The notes under the pieces: generated by a model | Seen by the model: the letters and a program-made list of their open reading frames with translations, nothing else | What the model was told of the DNA's origin: nothing | Database searches by the model: none | From: Corynebacterium epidermidicanis | GTDB lineage: Bacteria > Actinomycetota > Actinomycetes > Mycobacteriales > Mycobacteriaceae | DNA length: 64,000 nt | Assembly (NCBI RefSeq): GCF_001021025.1 | Contig: NZ_CP011541.1 | Span: 496,001-560,000, forward strand | Direction of reading: 5' to 3' | Program-made: the position numbers and the translations under genes | Part shown: positions 26,167-35,776 of the stretch, piece after piece | Position numbering within the stretch: position 1 is the stretch's first letter | How the letters are laid out: each line of letters starts with the position of its first letter

Positions 26167-26321
26167 TTCTTTCGCGTGAAAGGCGGGTGAGCTGGGGTGT
26201 CGGCATGCGTGTGAGGTGCATCACGGCGGGGTGCTTTGGTTGTCGAAGGAGGTTGATTCCAGGCTTTCTGGCCATGTTCGACCATCTTCAATTTTGAGCC
26301 GGGAGCCATTGACGGTTCTGG

Positions 26322-26337
26322 TCGAACATGTGTACGC
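26322..26337 (+). promoter_or_regulatory. LexA-box-like sequence upstream of dnaE2
   Basis: tcgaacatgtgtacgc fits the actinobacterial LexA consensus TCGAAmAnnTGTTCGA with two mismatches. dnaE2 genes are usually LexA-controlled. It covers the ATG at 26328, which argues that translation starts downstream. Confidence 0.65.
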
Positions 26338-26345
26338 TTGCGTCT

Positions 26346-29300
26346 GTGGAATGGAACGGGGGAGGATTTAATGGACGTCCGCTGAGCTGGTCGAAGCTTG
26401 AGCGTATCTTGAGCGGCAAAGAAGTGCCCACGCCTGTTTCCGTCTTACATACCGCCACGGCCAATCCGGAGCCAAAAGCGGAAACTACCACAGCTTTTGT
26501 GGAGCTCCATGCTCGAGGCAGTTATAATTTTCTGGTCGGCGCTTCGGAGCCGGAAGACCTCGTCGCGGAGGCCGTTCGGCTAGGAATGCCCGCCTTGGGA
26601 ATCGTTGACCGGGATGGATTCTATGGGATGGTGAAATTCGCAGAAGCTGCCGGACGGTCTGGGTTGGCAACTGTGTTCGGTGCTGAGCTTTCCGTGCAGG
26701 GGCCAGAAAACCCACCCTTGACCGTGCTTGCCCGGGGGCCGGAAGGATACCGGCGTCTTTCTCGGGTTATCTCCGCTGCCCGAATGGCAGGCGGAGACAA
26801 AGATTCCGTGTGCTATCCCATGCTCGAGGAACTCGCCGAACACGCATCCTACTGGCTCGTCCTTGCAGATCACGAGTGGTTCCCAGCGCTGGATGCGTTG
26901 ATCGCCACCTTCGGCTCCGACAGCGTGGTGCTGGAGCACCGCTGTGCGATGTTGCCCGTGGACTCTGACCGGCTGGCCGCATTGCGCGTCGAACAGCAAA
27001 AGCGTGGACTGCGGGCGGTGATCTCCGGGACACCGAACGCTGCCACGCGTGAGGATGCGGGACTGGCAGCCGCTAAAAACGCCCTCTATCTGAAGCAAAG
27101 CCTTGGAGAAGTAGTGGGCGAGCTCCATCCCATGGGTAGCACCTGGTTGCGGGACGCGGAAACCTTGTGGCGTGCCGTGCCGGATGCGTCCGACTTGATT
27201 GCGGAAACCCTGCGGATAGCGCAGGAGTGTGCCTTCGCGCTGAACCTGGTCGCGCCTAATTTGCCACGGTGGGAGACCCCCGAAGATCACACCGAAATGA
27301 GTTGGCTGCGAAAGCTAACACGGCAACGGGCCGAGATTCGCTACCGTAGCTGGCCGGCAGACATCCAGGAAAAGGCGCACGCTCAAATCGCATATGAACT
27401 AGGTGTGATCGAGAAGCTGGGATTCCCCGGTTACTTCCTCATCGTGATGGACTTGGTGGATTTTTGCCGCAAGCAGGACATTTTGTGTCAAGGCCGGGGG
27501 TCGGCCGCGAACTCGGCTGTCTGTTTCGCGCTCGGGATTACTGCGGTGGAGCCGATTCAGGCGGGGCTGCTGTTCGAGCGGTTCCTTTCGCCTGATCGGG
27601 ACGGACCGCCGGACATCGACATTGACATCGAATCCGGTCGTCGCGAAGAAGTAATCCAGTATGTCTACGACAAGTATGGTCGGGACAACGCCGCCCAGGT
27701 TGCGAACGTAATTACCTACCGCACCAAAGGCGCAATTCGCGACGCCGGTCGCGCGCTCGGCTATCCGCAGGGCGCCTGTGATGCGTGGTCTCGCGGTGTG
27801 GAGGAGCCGCCGGAGCGAGTGCTTGAGTTGGCTGCGAAGTTCAAAGGGCAGCCACGTCACCTGGGCATTCATTCCGGTGGCATGGTGATCTGCGATCGCC
27901 CCATTGCCGATGTGGTGCCCACCGAGTGGGCCCGCATGGAAAAACGATCAGTGGTCCAATGGGACAAAGACGACTGCGCCTCTGCTGGGCTTGTGAAATT
28001 TGACCTGCTCGGCCTCGGCATGCTCGAAGCGCTGCACCACATGATTGACCTGGTGAAACAGCATCGTGGCCGCCAAGTAAACCTGTGGGAGCTCGACCTC
28101 GCCGACCCAAAAGTCTACGAAATGCTCGCCCGCGCTGATGCCGTCGGAGTTTTCCAAGTCGAATCCCGCGCCCAGATGGCCACCCTCCCACGCCTGAAAC
28201 CCCGCTGCTTCTTTGACCTGGTGGTTGAAGTGGCCCTTATCCGCCCCGGCCCCATCCAAGGCGGCAGCGTCCACCCCTACATCCGGCGTCGCAACGGTCA
28301 GGAGCCGGTCACGTTCGACCACCCCTGCCTGGAAAACGCCCTAGCCAAGACCCTCGGTATCCCGCTCTTCCAGGAGCAACTCATGCAAATGGCGCGCGAC
28401 GCGGCGGGCTTTTCCGGGGCCGAGGCCGATGCTTTACGACGTGCCATGGGCTCCAAACGCTCTCCCGCCAAGATGGCGGCGCTGCGTAGTCGCTTCTACC
28501 AGGGGCTAAAAGACACCAACGGCATAGCAGGATCGGTGGCGGATAACCTCTGGAACAAGATGGTTGCTTTTGCAGCGTACGGCTTCCCGGAATCCCACTC
28601 GCAATCTTTCGCGGGGCTGGTGTATTTCTCCGCGTGGTTCAAGTACTACTACCCGGCGGAATTCTGCGTGGGGCTGTTGCGCGCGCAGCCGATGGGGTTC
28701 TATTCGCCACAGTCATTGATCCAGGACGCGCGCCGACACGGCGTGCAGATTCTGCCCATCTCGGTCAACGATTCGGCGGTGGAAGCCGACTGTCCGAATG
28801 GGGAGATCCGGTTGGGATTGAACCTGGTGAGCGGACTCGGTGACAAAGCTGCGCAGCGCGTGGCAGCCAACGCTCCCTATCGAGACATCGCGGATGTGGC
28901 TCGCCGGGCCGAGCTCAACGTGCCACAGACCGAGGCGCTAGCTAAAGCCGGGGCATTTGATTGCTTCGGGGTGGACCGTCGACAAGCATTGTGGCAAGCA
29001 GGCGTTGCGGCGACGGAGCAGGAGGAGATGCTGCCGGGCTTGTCGTCGATTAGCGCGCCAAGCCTGCCTGGGATGAACGCGTTTGAAATGGTGGTTGCAG
29101 ATGTGGCGGCGACCGGGGTTACGCATGACACGCAGCCGATGGAACTACTGCGGGATGCGCTCAACTCGCAAGACGTGGTGCCTGCGAACAAATTGCTGGA
29201 GCCGGAAGATGGGACGCGGATCCGGGTGGCGGGTGTGGTCACGCACCGGCAGCGCCCGCAAACCGCGAGCGGGGTGACGTTCCTTGGGATGGAGGACGAG

Positions 29301-29492
29301 ACCGGGCTGATGAACGTCATGATCTCGCCTGGGCTGTGGGCGCGTGAAAAGCGGGTGGCGCGAACCTCGAAAGCGCTGCTCATCCGCGGGATTATCCAGA
29401 ATGCCACCGGCGCGCCCACCCTGGTGGCGGATCGCATTGAGCCTCTGCCGATTGGGGAATGGATCAGTCGTGGTTCACGTGACTTCCGTTAG
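26346..29492 (+). CDS. dnaE2: Error-prone DNA polymerase DnaE2
   Basis: About 1048 residues. The N-terminal PHP domain starts AFVELHARGSYNFLVGASEPEDLV, the degenerate form seen in DnaE2. The C-family polymerase core has PDIDIDIESGRREEVIQYV with catalytic Asp residues, and QGRGSAANSAVCFALGIT. Helix-hairpin-helix and OB-fold (RIRVAGVVTHRQRPQTASGVTFLGMEDETG) regions follow. It is the translesion polymerase of the ImuA'/ImuB/DnaE2 mutasome. I chose GTG 26346 because an ATG at 26328 lies inside the LexA-like box. The gene is intact, but its partner imuB in this window is interrupted, so its mutagenic role may be lost. Confidence 0.93.
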   Translation: MEWNGGGFNGRPLSWSKLERILSGKEVPTPVSVLHTATANPEPKAETTTAFVELHARGSYNFLVGASEPEDLVAEAVRLGMPALGIVDRDGFYGMVKFAEAAGRSGLATVFGAELSVQGPENPPLTVLARGPEGYRRLSRVISAARMAGGDKDSVCYPMLEELAEHASYWLVLADHEWFPALDALIATFGSDSVVLEHRCAMLPVDSDRLAALRVEQQKRGLRAVISGTPNAATREDAGLAAAKNALYLKQSLGEVVGELHPMGSTWLRDAETLWRAVPDASDLIAETLRIAQECAFALNLVAPNLPRWETPEDHTEMSWLRKLTRQRAEIRYRSWPADIQEKAHAQIAYELGVIEKLGFPGYFLIVMDLVDFCRKQDILCQGRGSAANSAVCFALGITAVEPIQAGLLFERFLSPDRDGPPDIDIDIESGRREEVIQYVYDKYGRDNAAQVANVITYRTKGAIRDAGRALGYPQGACDAWSRGVEEPPERVLELAAKFKGQPRHLGIHSGGMVICDRPIADVVPTEWARMEKRSVVQWDKDDCASAGLVKFDLLGLGMLEALHHMIDLVKQHRGRQVNLWELDLADPKVYEMLARADAVGVFQVESRAQMATLPRLKPRCFFDLVVEVALIRPGPIQGGSVHPYIRRRNGQEPVTFDHPCLENALAKTLGIPLFQEQLMQMARDAAGFSGAEADALRRAMGSKRSPAKMAALRSRFYQGLKDTNGIAGSVADNLWNKMVAFAAYGFPESHSQSFAGLVYFSAWFKYYYPAEFCVGLLRAQPMGFYSPQSLIQDARRHGVQILPISVNDSAVEADCPNGEIRLGLNLVSGLGDKAAQRVAANAPYRDIADVARRAELNVPQTEALAKAGAFDCFGVDRRQALWQAGVAATEQEEMLPGLSSISAPSLPGMNAFEMVVADVAATGVTHDTQPMELLRDALNSQDVVPANKLLEPEDGTRIRVAGVVTHRQRPQTASGVTFLGMEDETGLMNVMISPGLWAREKRVARTSKALLIRGIIQNATGAPTLVADRIEPLPIGEWISRGSRDFR

Positions 29493-29703
29493 TCCGTGCT
29501 TGGATGTTGTGGTTTCCCAAAAAAAATGGGCGTGAGTATGTTGTTTAACGCGCTGTCAATTTTTGATTATGTGGGATTTATTAAGCCCTGTGCGTTAGGT
29601 GTGGAGACTCATGCGGTTTTAAGCTAGAGATGATGCAGATTGCGAATCGAAGCGTGATCTGGGTTTGTATCCAAAACCTGCTTAAAAACCGAAAGGGGAG
29701 ATC

Positions 29704-31086
29704 GTGCTCGCCTCGATCCTCGACCCGTCCTCCGCCCTCGCCATCGTGCTCCAAATAGCCGTGGTGCTGTTCTGCCTGCTCTTGGGCACGCGCTACGGCG
29801 GCATCGGCCTGGGCCTCATTTCCGGCTTTGGCCTCTTGCTCATGGTGTTCCTGTTCGGCCTGAAGCCGGGCACCCCGCCTGTCGACGTCATGTTGACCAT
29901 CATCGCGGTAATCGGCTGCGCCGCCACGCTGCAACAAGCCGGCGGTCTCGACGTGATGATGCAATACGCAGAAAAGTTGCTGCGCAAGAAGCCCGAAATG
30001 ATCACCATTCTGGCTCCGTTGACCACCTGGTTCTTGACCGTGCTGTGTGGCACCGGCCATGTTGTGTACACGATGTTCCCGATTATTGAAGACATCGCGA
30101 TTAAGAAGGGTATCCGCCCAGAGCGCCCGATGGCAGTATCGTCCACATCTGCACAGATGGGTATTACGGCTTCTCCGGTATCTGTTGCGACAGTATCGCT
30201 GGCCTCGATTCTGGCTAAGGAAGCCGGTGCGATCGACAAAGCGTTTACTATCCCACAGATCCTTATGGTTGCCATTCCAGCATCGCTAGCTGGCGTTTTG
30301 CTCGCGGCACTCTGGTCCCTGCGCCGCGGCAAGGACTTGGATAAGGACGAGGCGTTCCAGGAACGTTTGAAGGACCCAGAATTCCGGGCAAGTGTCTATA
30401 ACTCTTCCGAAACCTTGATTGGCAAGGTCTTCCCGAAGGAATCCTTCCGTGCCATGTGGACATTCTTTGTTGCAATCGCAGTGGTGGTTATCCTTGGTGC
30501 TTTCGAAAATCTTCGTCCAGCTTTCGAGGGCAAGAAGGGCATGGAGCCACTGTCGATGAACCTCGTGATTCAGATGGTGATGCTGGTAGCCGGTGCCTTC
30601 ATCTTGATTTTCTGCCGTGTAGAGTCCAATAAGATCGCCTCTACCGCAGTGTTCAAGGCCGGAATGACGGCCGTGTTCTCGGTGTTCGGAGTGGCGTGGA
30701 TGGCGGACACCTTCTTCCAAACACACATCGACGCTCTGAAAGGCTCCTTGGGTGGCGTAGTGGAAGCAGCCCCATGGGCATACGCAATCGTACTGCTTGT
30801 CGTTTCTAAGCTGGTCAACTCCCAGGCTGCGGCCCTGGTTGCGATCGCCCCTATCGGCCTCCAGCTGGGTGTAGCGCCTGAACTGATCGTCGGTTTCTAC
30901 GGTGCTGCGTATGGCTACTTCATCTTGCCCACGTACCCATCGGACTTGGCTTGCATCGGCTTCGATAAGACCGGCACAACCCGCATCGGCAAGTACGTGC
31001 TCAACCACTCCTTTATCATCCCGGGCTTCATCTCGGTGATTACCTCCTGTGTCGTGGGATCGCTGCTCGCACAGGTAGTGCTGTAG
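29704..31086 (+). CDS. Dcu-family C4-dicarboxylate transporter
   Basis: A 460-residue membrane protein with about ten to twelve helices. It has the DcuA/DcuB blocks VLCGTGHVVYTMFPIIEDIAIKKGIRPERPM, SSTSAQMGITASPVSVATV and FILPTYPSDLACIGFDKTGTTRIGKYVLNHSF. These proteins exchange or take up fumarate, malate, succinate or aspartate, often when oxygen is short. Which member it is (DcuA or DcuB) cannot be decided from the sequence. GTG 29704 is preceded by AGGGGAG at a good distance. It stands alone, with a terminator about 60 bases downstream. Confidence 0.9.
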   Translation: MLASILDPSSALAIVLQIAVVLFCLLLGTRYGGIGLGLISGFGLLLMVFLFGLKPGTPPVDVMLTIIAVIGCAATLQQAGGLDVMMQYAEKLLRKKPEMITILAPLTTWFLTVLCGTGHVVYTMFPIIEDIAIKKGIRPERPMAVSSTSAQMGITASPVSVATVSLASILAKEAGAIDKAFTIPQILMVAIPASLAGVLLAALWSLRRGKDLDKDEAFQERLKDPEFRASVYNSSETLIGKVFPKESFRAMWTFFVAIAVVVILGAFENLRPAFEGKKGMEPLSMNLVIQMVMLVAGAFILIFCRVESNKIASTAVFKAGMTAVFSVFGVAWMADTFFQTHIDALKGSLGGVVEAAPWAYAIVLLVVSKLVNSQAAALVAIAPIGLQLGVAPELIVGFYGAAYGYFILPTYPSDLACIGFDKTGTTRIGKYVLNHSFIIPGFISVITSCVVGSLLAQVVL

Positions 31087-31147
31087 CCGTGGCGTGAGTT
31101 GGTCGTTTCCCATGGACTCGGACGTCTGAATGACAAGTTTTAGCTGT

Positions 31148-31189
31148 GTTAAGTGGTGGCCACTCGTAGTGGCTGCCACTTAACACTTT
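31148..31189 (+). terminator. Terminator after the Dcu transporter gene
   Basis: A 17-bp imperfect stem (gttaagtggtggccact and the near complement ending at 31184, two mismatches) is followed by actttttg. Confidence 0.8.
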
Positions 31190-31202
31190 TTGTGGGTCGC
31201 CG

Positions 31203-31467
31203 CGGGTTAAGTAAAGATAAGTGTGTCTCGTCGGCGTGTCGTCGGCCGTGCGGGTGTGCTGCACAAGTGCTATGTCGTCGCTTCGGCGTAGTCCGACTAC
31301 GCAGAGCAGCGTTTTTTAATGAATTAAATCCCACAGCGGTAGTCCGACTACACCGAAGGGACGACATCGAGCGAGCTACGGCTCCCAGACAACACTAAAT
31401 ACTGGCTTCAGGCCCACAACGCTGCGGGAAACATGCATCAGAGACACACTTTTCTTTACTTAACCCG
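31203..31467. repeat. Candidate non-coding transposable element: 27-bp inverted repeats enclosing palindrome copy C
   Basis: The outer arms at 31203-31229 (cgggttaagtaaagataagt...) and 31441-31467 are inverted copies with one mismatch in 27. Inside sits the smaller palindrome at 31272-31367. There is no reading frame of note. The nested layout resembles a miniature inverted-repeat element. No clear target duplication is visible. The rest of the 675-bp gap between the Dcu gene and putA contains a terminator and a short tandem repeat, and no gene. Confidence 0.7.
31272..31367. repeat. Dispersed intergenic palindrome (copy C)
   Basis: 30-bp arms (31272-31301 and 31338-31367) match each other with four mismatches and match copy B arms closely (cttcggcgtagtccgactac; complement ends with cgaagggacgac). 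The centre is AT-rich. Confidence 0.8.
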
Positions 31468-31476
31468 TCGCCGCGG

Positions 31477-31504
31477 TGGACCCGGCTGGACCCGGCTGGA
31501 CCCG
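31477..31504. repeat. Short tandem repeat TGGACCCGGC
   Basis: Two full and one partial 10-base units immediately follow the right outer arm of the nested element. Simple repeats also adjoin palindrome copies A and B. Confidence 0.8.
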
Positions 31505-31761
31505 AAACTTGACCACATAGTAGCGTCTGATTTTGGCCTGAAAACGGTCATAGGGTGTGGCGAAGTTTTGCCCGCCTCCATAGGCACAGCCCAAAGCGCC
31601 TACCGCCTAGAACAGGACTATTGTGGCCAGAGTTGCCGACCGCCAGCGAAAAAGAAGCGCATTAGGGGTTTCTCACTTGGTCGTTCGAGGGTAACCTGCA
31701 ACACATAGGTGGTGTTTCGGTTCACCGATCACTTGCGAATACAGCGTCGGAGAGGAGACCC

Positions 31762-34700
31762 ATGTCTGACCAGCACGCACGAAAGAGCGAGGCCGCCGAC
31801 CCACTGGCCGCCGACCCACTGGCCACGGACCCATTAGCAGGGGTCATTTCCCAAGCCACCGCGCAGGCGGTGCAGTGGAATGCTGGAATAGATCAGGAAA
31901 ACCAAATCTCAGACATGGTGCGCAGCGATGGGGGAATCGATTTCACCATGCGTTTTGTGGATCGTGTGGCACGGCCTACGGATAATAAGGCAGCCGCGAA
32001 GGCGCTCCATGAGCTTCAAGCACCACCGAGCTTCATCAGTGGTGTGGATCGCGCGCTGTTTCTCGCCGGCATCAGGCTTGCACCTGTGTTGCCACACATC
32101 GTTATCCCGGCGGCTAAGCTGCGGTTACGGCAACTAGTGGGGGACCTCATCCTTGATGCGGATGGCAGCGCCCTCAATGAGCTTTTGGATGAGGCCCAAG
32201 AGCAGGGCATTCAGCTTAACCTGAACCTGCTCGGCGAGGCTGTGTTGGGGGAGAAGGAATCTGACAAACGCCTGCAGGACACCATTGAGTTGGTGAAGAA
32301 CCCTCGGGTGTCCTATGTGTCCATCAAGGCGTCGTCAGTGGCAGCCCAGCTCAACCCCTGGGACATGGAGGGTAACCTTGCCCGGTTGAAGGGGCGTCTG
32401 CGTCCGCTCTACCGGGCGGCCCGGGACAATGGGGTCTTCGTCAACTTGGACATGGAAGAGTACAAGGACCTGCAGGTCACTGTGCGCCTGTTTACGGAGC
32501 TGCTGAGCGAGGACGAGTTCAGGGACTATCAGGCCGGTATCGTGCTCCAGGCATACCTGCCGGATAGCTACGATGCGCTTCGCAGCCTGGCAACGTTTGC
32601 CACTCAGCGGGTCGCCGATGGGGGCGCGAGCGTGAAGGTCCGTATCGCGAAGGGCGCGAACCTTTCCATGGAGCGTGTCGAGGCCGAACTGCACGACTGG
32701 CCGCAGGCGCCGTACCTCACCAAGCATGAAGTCGATGCCAACTACTATCGACTCCTCGACTTCATCCTGCAGCCCGAATACGCCGACAGCATCCGCATTG
32801 GCGTCGCCAGCCATAACCTGTTCACGATGGCTTTTGCTAAGAAACTGGCTGCTGCTCGTGGGGTCGAGCGCCAAATCGACATGGAGATGCTGCAAGGCAT
32901 GGCCCCGGCGATCGGCGAGGAAATCCTCTACACCCCAGTGGTCCGGGCCGAAGATTTTGACGTTGCAGTGTCCTACCTGGTTCGTCGATTGGAAGAAAAC
33001 GGCGCCGAAGAAAACTTCTTGCATGCGCAGGCTGTGGGCGACTTCGAGGGGCAAAAGGCTGCGTTCTTAAGTGCAGTGGCGGATCGGTGGAACGTTGCCG
33101 ATACGCCTCGGCGTAGCCAAGATCGGAGCGTCGACAAGCAGGCCCACGCCGGGCACCGCGGTTTCCGCAACGAACCAGACACCGACCCTGCACTCGCAGT
33201 GAACCGCGCATGGGCGTTGCAGCACTTGCGCCAAGACCCTGGCCCGGCGCGCTCGGCGCAAGTCACCGACGTGCAGCTTATCGACGCCGCGGTGGCTCGC
33301 GCTCGCGATGCGGCACCGCTTCCCGCGGCGGACCGGGAACGACTGCTCCACGCGGCTGCGGATGCGCTTGCTCGTCATCGCGGTGACTTGATCGCGGTGA
33401 TGGCGTACGAAGCGGGAAAGACGGTGGATCAGTCGGATCCGGAGATCTCCGAGGCGATCGACTTCGCGAATTACTACGCGTCGTGCATCGCGGGACTGGA
33501 TGATCGATTTACTCCGAACAGGGTCGTGGTGGTGATTCCGCCGTGGAACTTCCCGGTGGCAATACCGATGGGTGGGGTGTTCGCGGCGATCGCTGCTGGT
33601 GCCCGGGTCATCCTGAAGCCGGCGCCGCAGACGCTGCGGTGCGCCGAGGTGGCTGTGCAGGCGCTGCGAGAAGCTGGCATCACCGAGGATGTGCTGCAAC
33701 TGGTGAATGCCGACGAATCGGATGCGGGCAAGCGACTCATTTCGCATCCGGAGGTGGACACGGTGGTGCTGACGGGTGCGTCGGAAACCGCGCGGTTGTT
33801 CCGCTCGTGGCGTCCGGAAATGAACCTGTTGGCGGAGACGTCGGGGAAGAACGCGATTATCGTCACCCCGCACGCGGATCCCGACCTGGCAGTTGCTGAT
33901 GCCTACAAGTCGGCCTTTGGGCACGCGGGTCAGAAGTGCTCGGCGGCTTCGTTGCTGATTCTGGTCGGTGACTGTGGGCGCTTCAAAAACCAGCTGGTGG
34001 ACGCCGTTGCCACGCTGCGTGTTGGGCGGGGAACGGAGATCTCTACCACCATGAATGGACTGATCGAAGCTCCGGGCGAGAAGCTGCGCCGGGGGCTCAC
34101 CCAACTCGACCCAGGGGAGAGCTGGCTGCTGCAACCTCGCGAGATTGCGCCGGACCTGTGGACGCCGGGGATCCGAGACAACGTCCAACCCGGGTCCTGG
34201 TTCCACACCACCGAGTGCTTCGGGCCGGTGACAGGGATCATGTATGCATCTTCGCTCGAGGAGGCCATTGAGTGGCAAAACAGCACTGGTTTCGGCCTGA
34301 CGGGTGGGTTGCATTCCCTCGACGAGGAAGAAATCGCTTACTGGCGGGAGCACGTCGAGGTGGGTAACGCCTATATCAACCGTGGTATTACCGGGGCGAT
34401 CGTCCAGCGGCAGTCGTTCGGTGGCTGGAAGAATTCCGCCATTGGGCCGGGGGCGAAGGCCGGTGGTCCGAATTATGTGGCACAGTTTGGCAGTTGGGAA
34501 GATGGCGCATTGTCGCCGGTCGCCGGAGTTTCCTTGGCTCCAGCCGTAACTCAACTCCTTCGCGCTGCCCACCTCCCAGCTGCGGACCTGGAGTGGGTGA
34601 CCCGAGCCGCCGAACTCGACGCGTTCGCCTGGGCCACGGAATTCGGGGTGGAACACGACCGGACCGGGCTACGCAGCGAATCGAACGTCTTCCGCTACGT

Positions 34701-35022
34701 TCCAGCCGACTCCTATCTGTACTATGCCGCGGAACTAACCCAGCGCGACGAGCTACGGCTCAAGATTGCCAGCGAACTCACCGGGGTGCCGCTCATCCGC
34801 CTCCGATCCGCCGACTTCCCCGCCAATTCCCGAATCAGGGTAATCGGCGACGCGCCCGAAGAGCTCCGCCGGCTCGCCGCCGACAACGGCTCTTACCTGC
34901 TCGAAGGGCCATTGCTTGCCGACGGCCGCCGCGAGTTACTCCTCTTCCTCAAAGAGCAAGCTATCTCGCAGACCATGCATAGGTTTGGGGTGATCGCGGC
35001 GGGCGCCCACGCCGGTCGCTGA
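31762..35022 (+). CDS. putA: Bifunctional proline dehydrogenase / glutamate semialdehyde dehydrogenase
   Basis: A 1086-residue PutA that oxidises proline to glutamate in two steps. The FAD-dependent proline dehydrogenase barrel occupies about residues 30-450 (VSIKASSVAAQ, RIAKGANLSMERVEAE, IGVASHNLFTMAF). The aldehyde dehydrogenase domain follows (PPWNFPVAIPMGGVFAAIAAGARVILKPA, catalytic Glu in LLAETSGKNAI, catalytic Cys in GHAGQKCSAAS near residue 725). There is no N-terminal ribbon-helix-helix, so it is not the self-regulating enterobacterial type. The N-terminus has an unusual threefold DPLAA/T/G repeat. ATG 31762 is preceded by GGAGAGGAG. The gene is monocistronic by layout. Confidence 0.96.
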   Translation: MSDQHARKSEAADPLAADPLATDPLAGVISQATAQAVQWNAGIDQENQISDMVRSDGGIDFTMRFVDRVARPTDNKAAAKALHELQAPPSFISGVDRALFLAGIRLAPVLPHIVIPAAKLRLRQLVGDLILDADGSALNELLDEAQEQGIQLNLNLLGEAVLGEKESDKRLQDTIELVKNPRVSYVSIKASSVAAQLNPWDMEGNLARLKGRLRPLYRAARDNGVFVNLDMEEYKDLQVTVRLFTELLSEDEFRDYQAGIVLQAYLPDSYDALRSLATFATQRVADGGASVKVRIAKGANLSMERVEAELHDWPQAPYLTKHEVDANYYRLLDFILQPEYADSIRIGVASHNLFTMAFAKKLAAARGVERQIDMEMLQGMAPAIGEEILYTPVVRAEDFDVAVSYLVRRLEENGAEENFLHAQAVGDFEGQKAAFLSAVADRWNVADTPRRSQDRSVDKQAHAGHRGFRNEPDTDPALAVNRAWALQHLRQDPGPARSAQVTDVQLIDAAVARARDAAPLPAADRERLLHAAADALARHRGDLIAVMAYEAGKTVDQSDPEISEAIDFANYYASCIAGLDDRFTPNRVVVVIPPWNFPVAIPMGGVFAAIAAGARVILKPAPQTLRCAEVAVQALREAGITEDVLQLVNADESDAGKRLISHPEVDTVVLTGASETARLFRSWRPEMNLLAETSGKNAIIVTPHADPDLAVADAYKSAFGHAGQKCSAASLLILVGDCGRFKNQLVDAVATLRVGRGTEISTTMNGLIEAPGEKLRRGLTQLDPGESWLLQPREIAPDLWTPGIRDNVQPGSWFHTTECFGPVTGIMYASSLEEAIEWQNSTGFGLTGGLHSLDEEEIAYWREHVEVGNAYINRGITGAIVQRQSFGGWKNSAIGPGAKAGGPNYVAQFGSWEDGALSPVAGVSLAPAVTQLLRAAHLPAADLEWVTRAAELDAFAWATEFGVEHDRTGLRSESNVFRYVPADSYLYYAAELTQRDELRLKIASELTGVPLIRLRSADFPANSRIRVIGDAPEELRRLAADNGSYLLEGPLLADGRRELLLFLKEQAISQTMHRFGVIAAGAHAGR

Positions 35023-35055
35023 TCTGGGGCAAGCTGGCGAGGCAATGGGCGTCGA

Positions 35056-35676
35056 TTAGCTGCGTTCTTGGTAATCAAAGATTGGCAGCGACCAGCCTCG
35101 CCAAATGGCCAGGAGGCGCACCGTCACCGCGACCAAAATGGACACGATGACGGTGACGGAATCCGAAGCGCCGAGCGCGCGCAACAAGAAATAAACGCAG
35201 GTGGCGAGCACGGCCACGGAGGCGTACAACTCCTCCTGGAAGACCAGTGGGATTTGATTACTCAGCAGGTCTCGGATCACGCCACCGAACACCCCAGTCA
35301 CCACAGCGGAGACCACCGCGATCACAAAGCCATGGCCCAACCCCAAGGCCACTTGGGTGCCGATGACGGCAAAAACAGAGAGTCCCACGGCGTCCAGTAC
35401 GAGGAACACAACTCGGAAATTTTCCAACAGGAAAGGCATGCTGACGGTGACGAAGCTCGCCACCACAACCAGGACCAGGTACTGTGGCTCCGCCACCCAC
35501 GTCAACGGATAGTGCCCGAGTAAAACATCGCGAATCGAGCCACCACCGATCGCAGTCACCGACGCTAAAACTGCCACCCCAAAGAGGTCCATCTTCCGGC
35601 GACCGGCAGCAAGCGCGCCAGTCATCCCTTCAGCGGTGATGCCGATGATCCAGAGGATTTTCAACAAAGAGAGCAT
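35056..35676 (-). CDS. TRIC-type cation channel family protein (YadS/YicG-like)
   Basis: A 206-residue membrane protein with seven helices made of two homologous halves. Each half has the conserved glycine-rich motif: AIGGGSIRDVLLGHYPLTWV in the first and GVFGGVIRDLLSNQIPLVF in the second. Related prokaryotic proteins form trimeric monovalent-cation channels; others in the family are proposed to carry amino acids. The physiological role here is unknown. ATG 35676. It converges with putA. Confidence 0.85.
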   Translation of the reverse strand: MLSLLKILWIIGITAEGMTGALAAGRRKMDLFGVAVLASVTAIGGGSIRDVLLGHYPLTWVAEPQYLVLVVVASFVTVSMPFLLENFRVVFLVLDAVGLSVFAVIGTQVALGLGHGFVIAVVSAVVTGVFGGVIRDLLSNQIPLVFQEELYASVAVLATCVYFLLRALGASDSVTVIVSILVAVTVRLLAIWRGWSLPIFDYQERS

Positions 35677-35776
35677 ATGCGCAACGCGGCCTTACTAACC
35701 GAGGAGGAAAACAGGACACGTAGAGACTAACCCACCGGCGAATTCCGCAGCGATGCGCCCAGGCATAATGGGAATC

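Noticed and set aside
33067..34656. Minus-strand frame of 529 codons
   Set aside because: It is antisense to putA. The sense strand holds the aldehyde dehydrogenase motifs.
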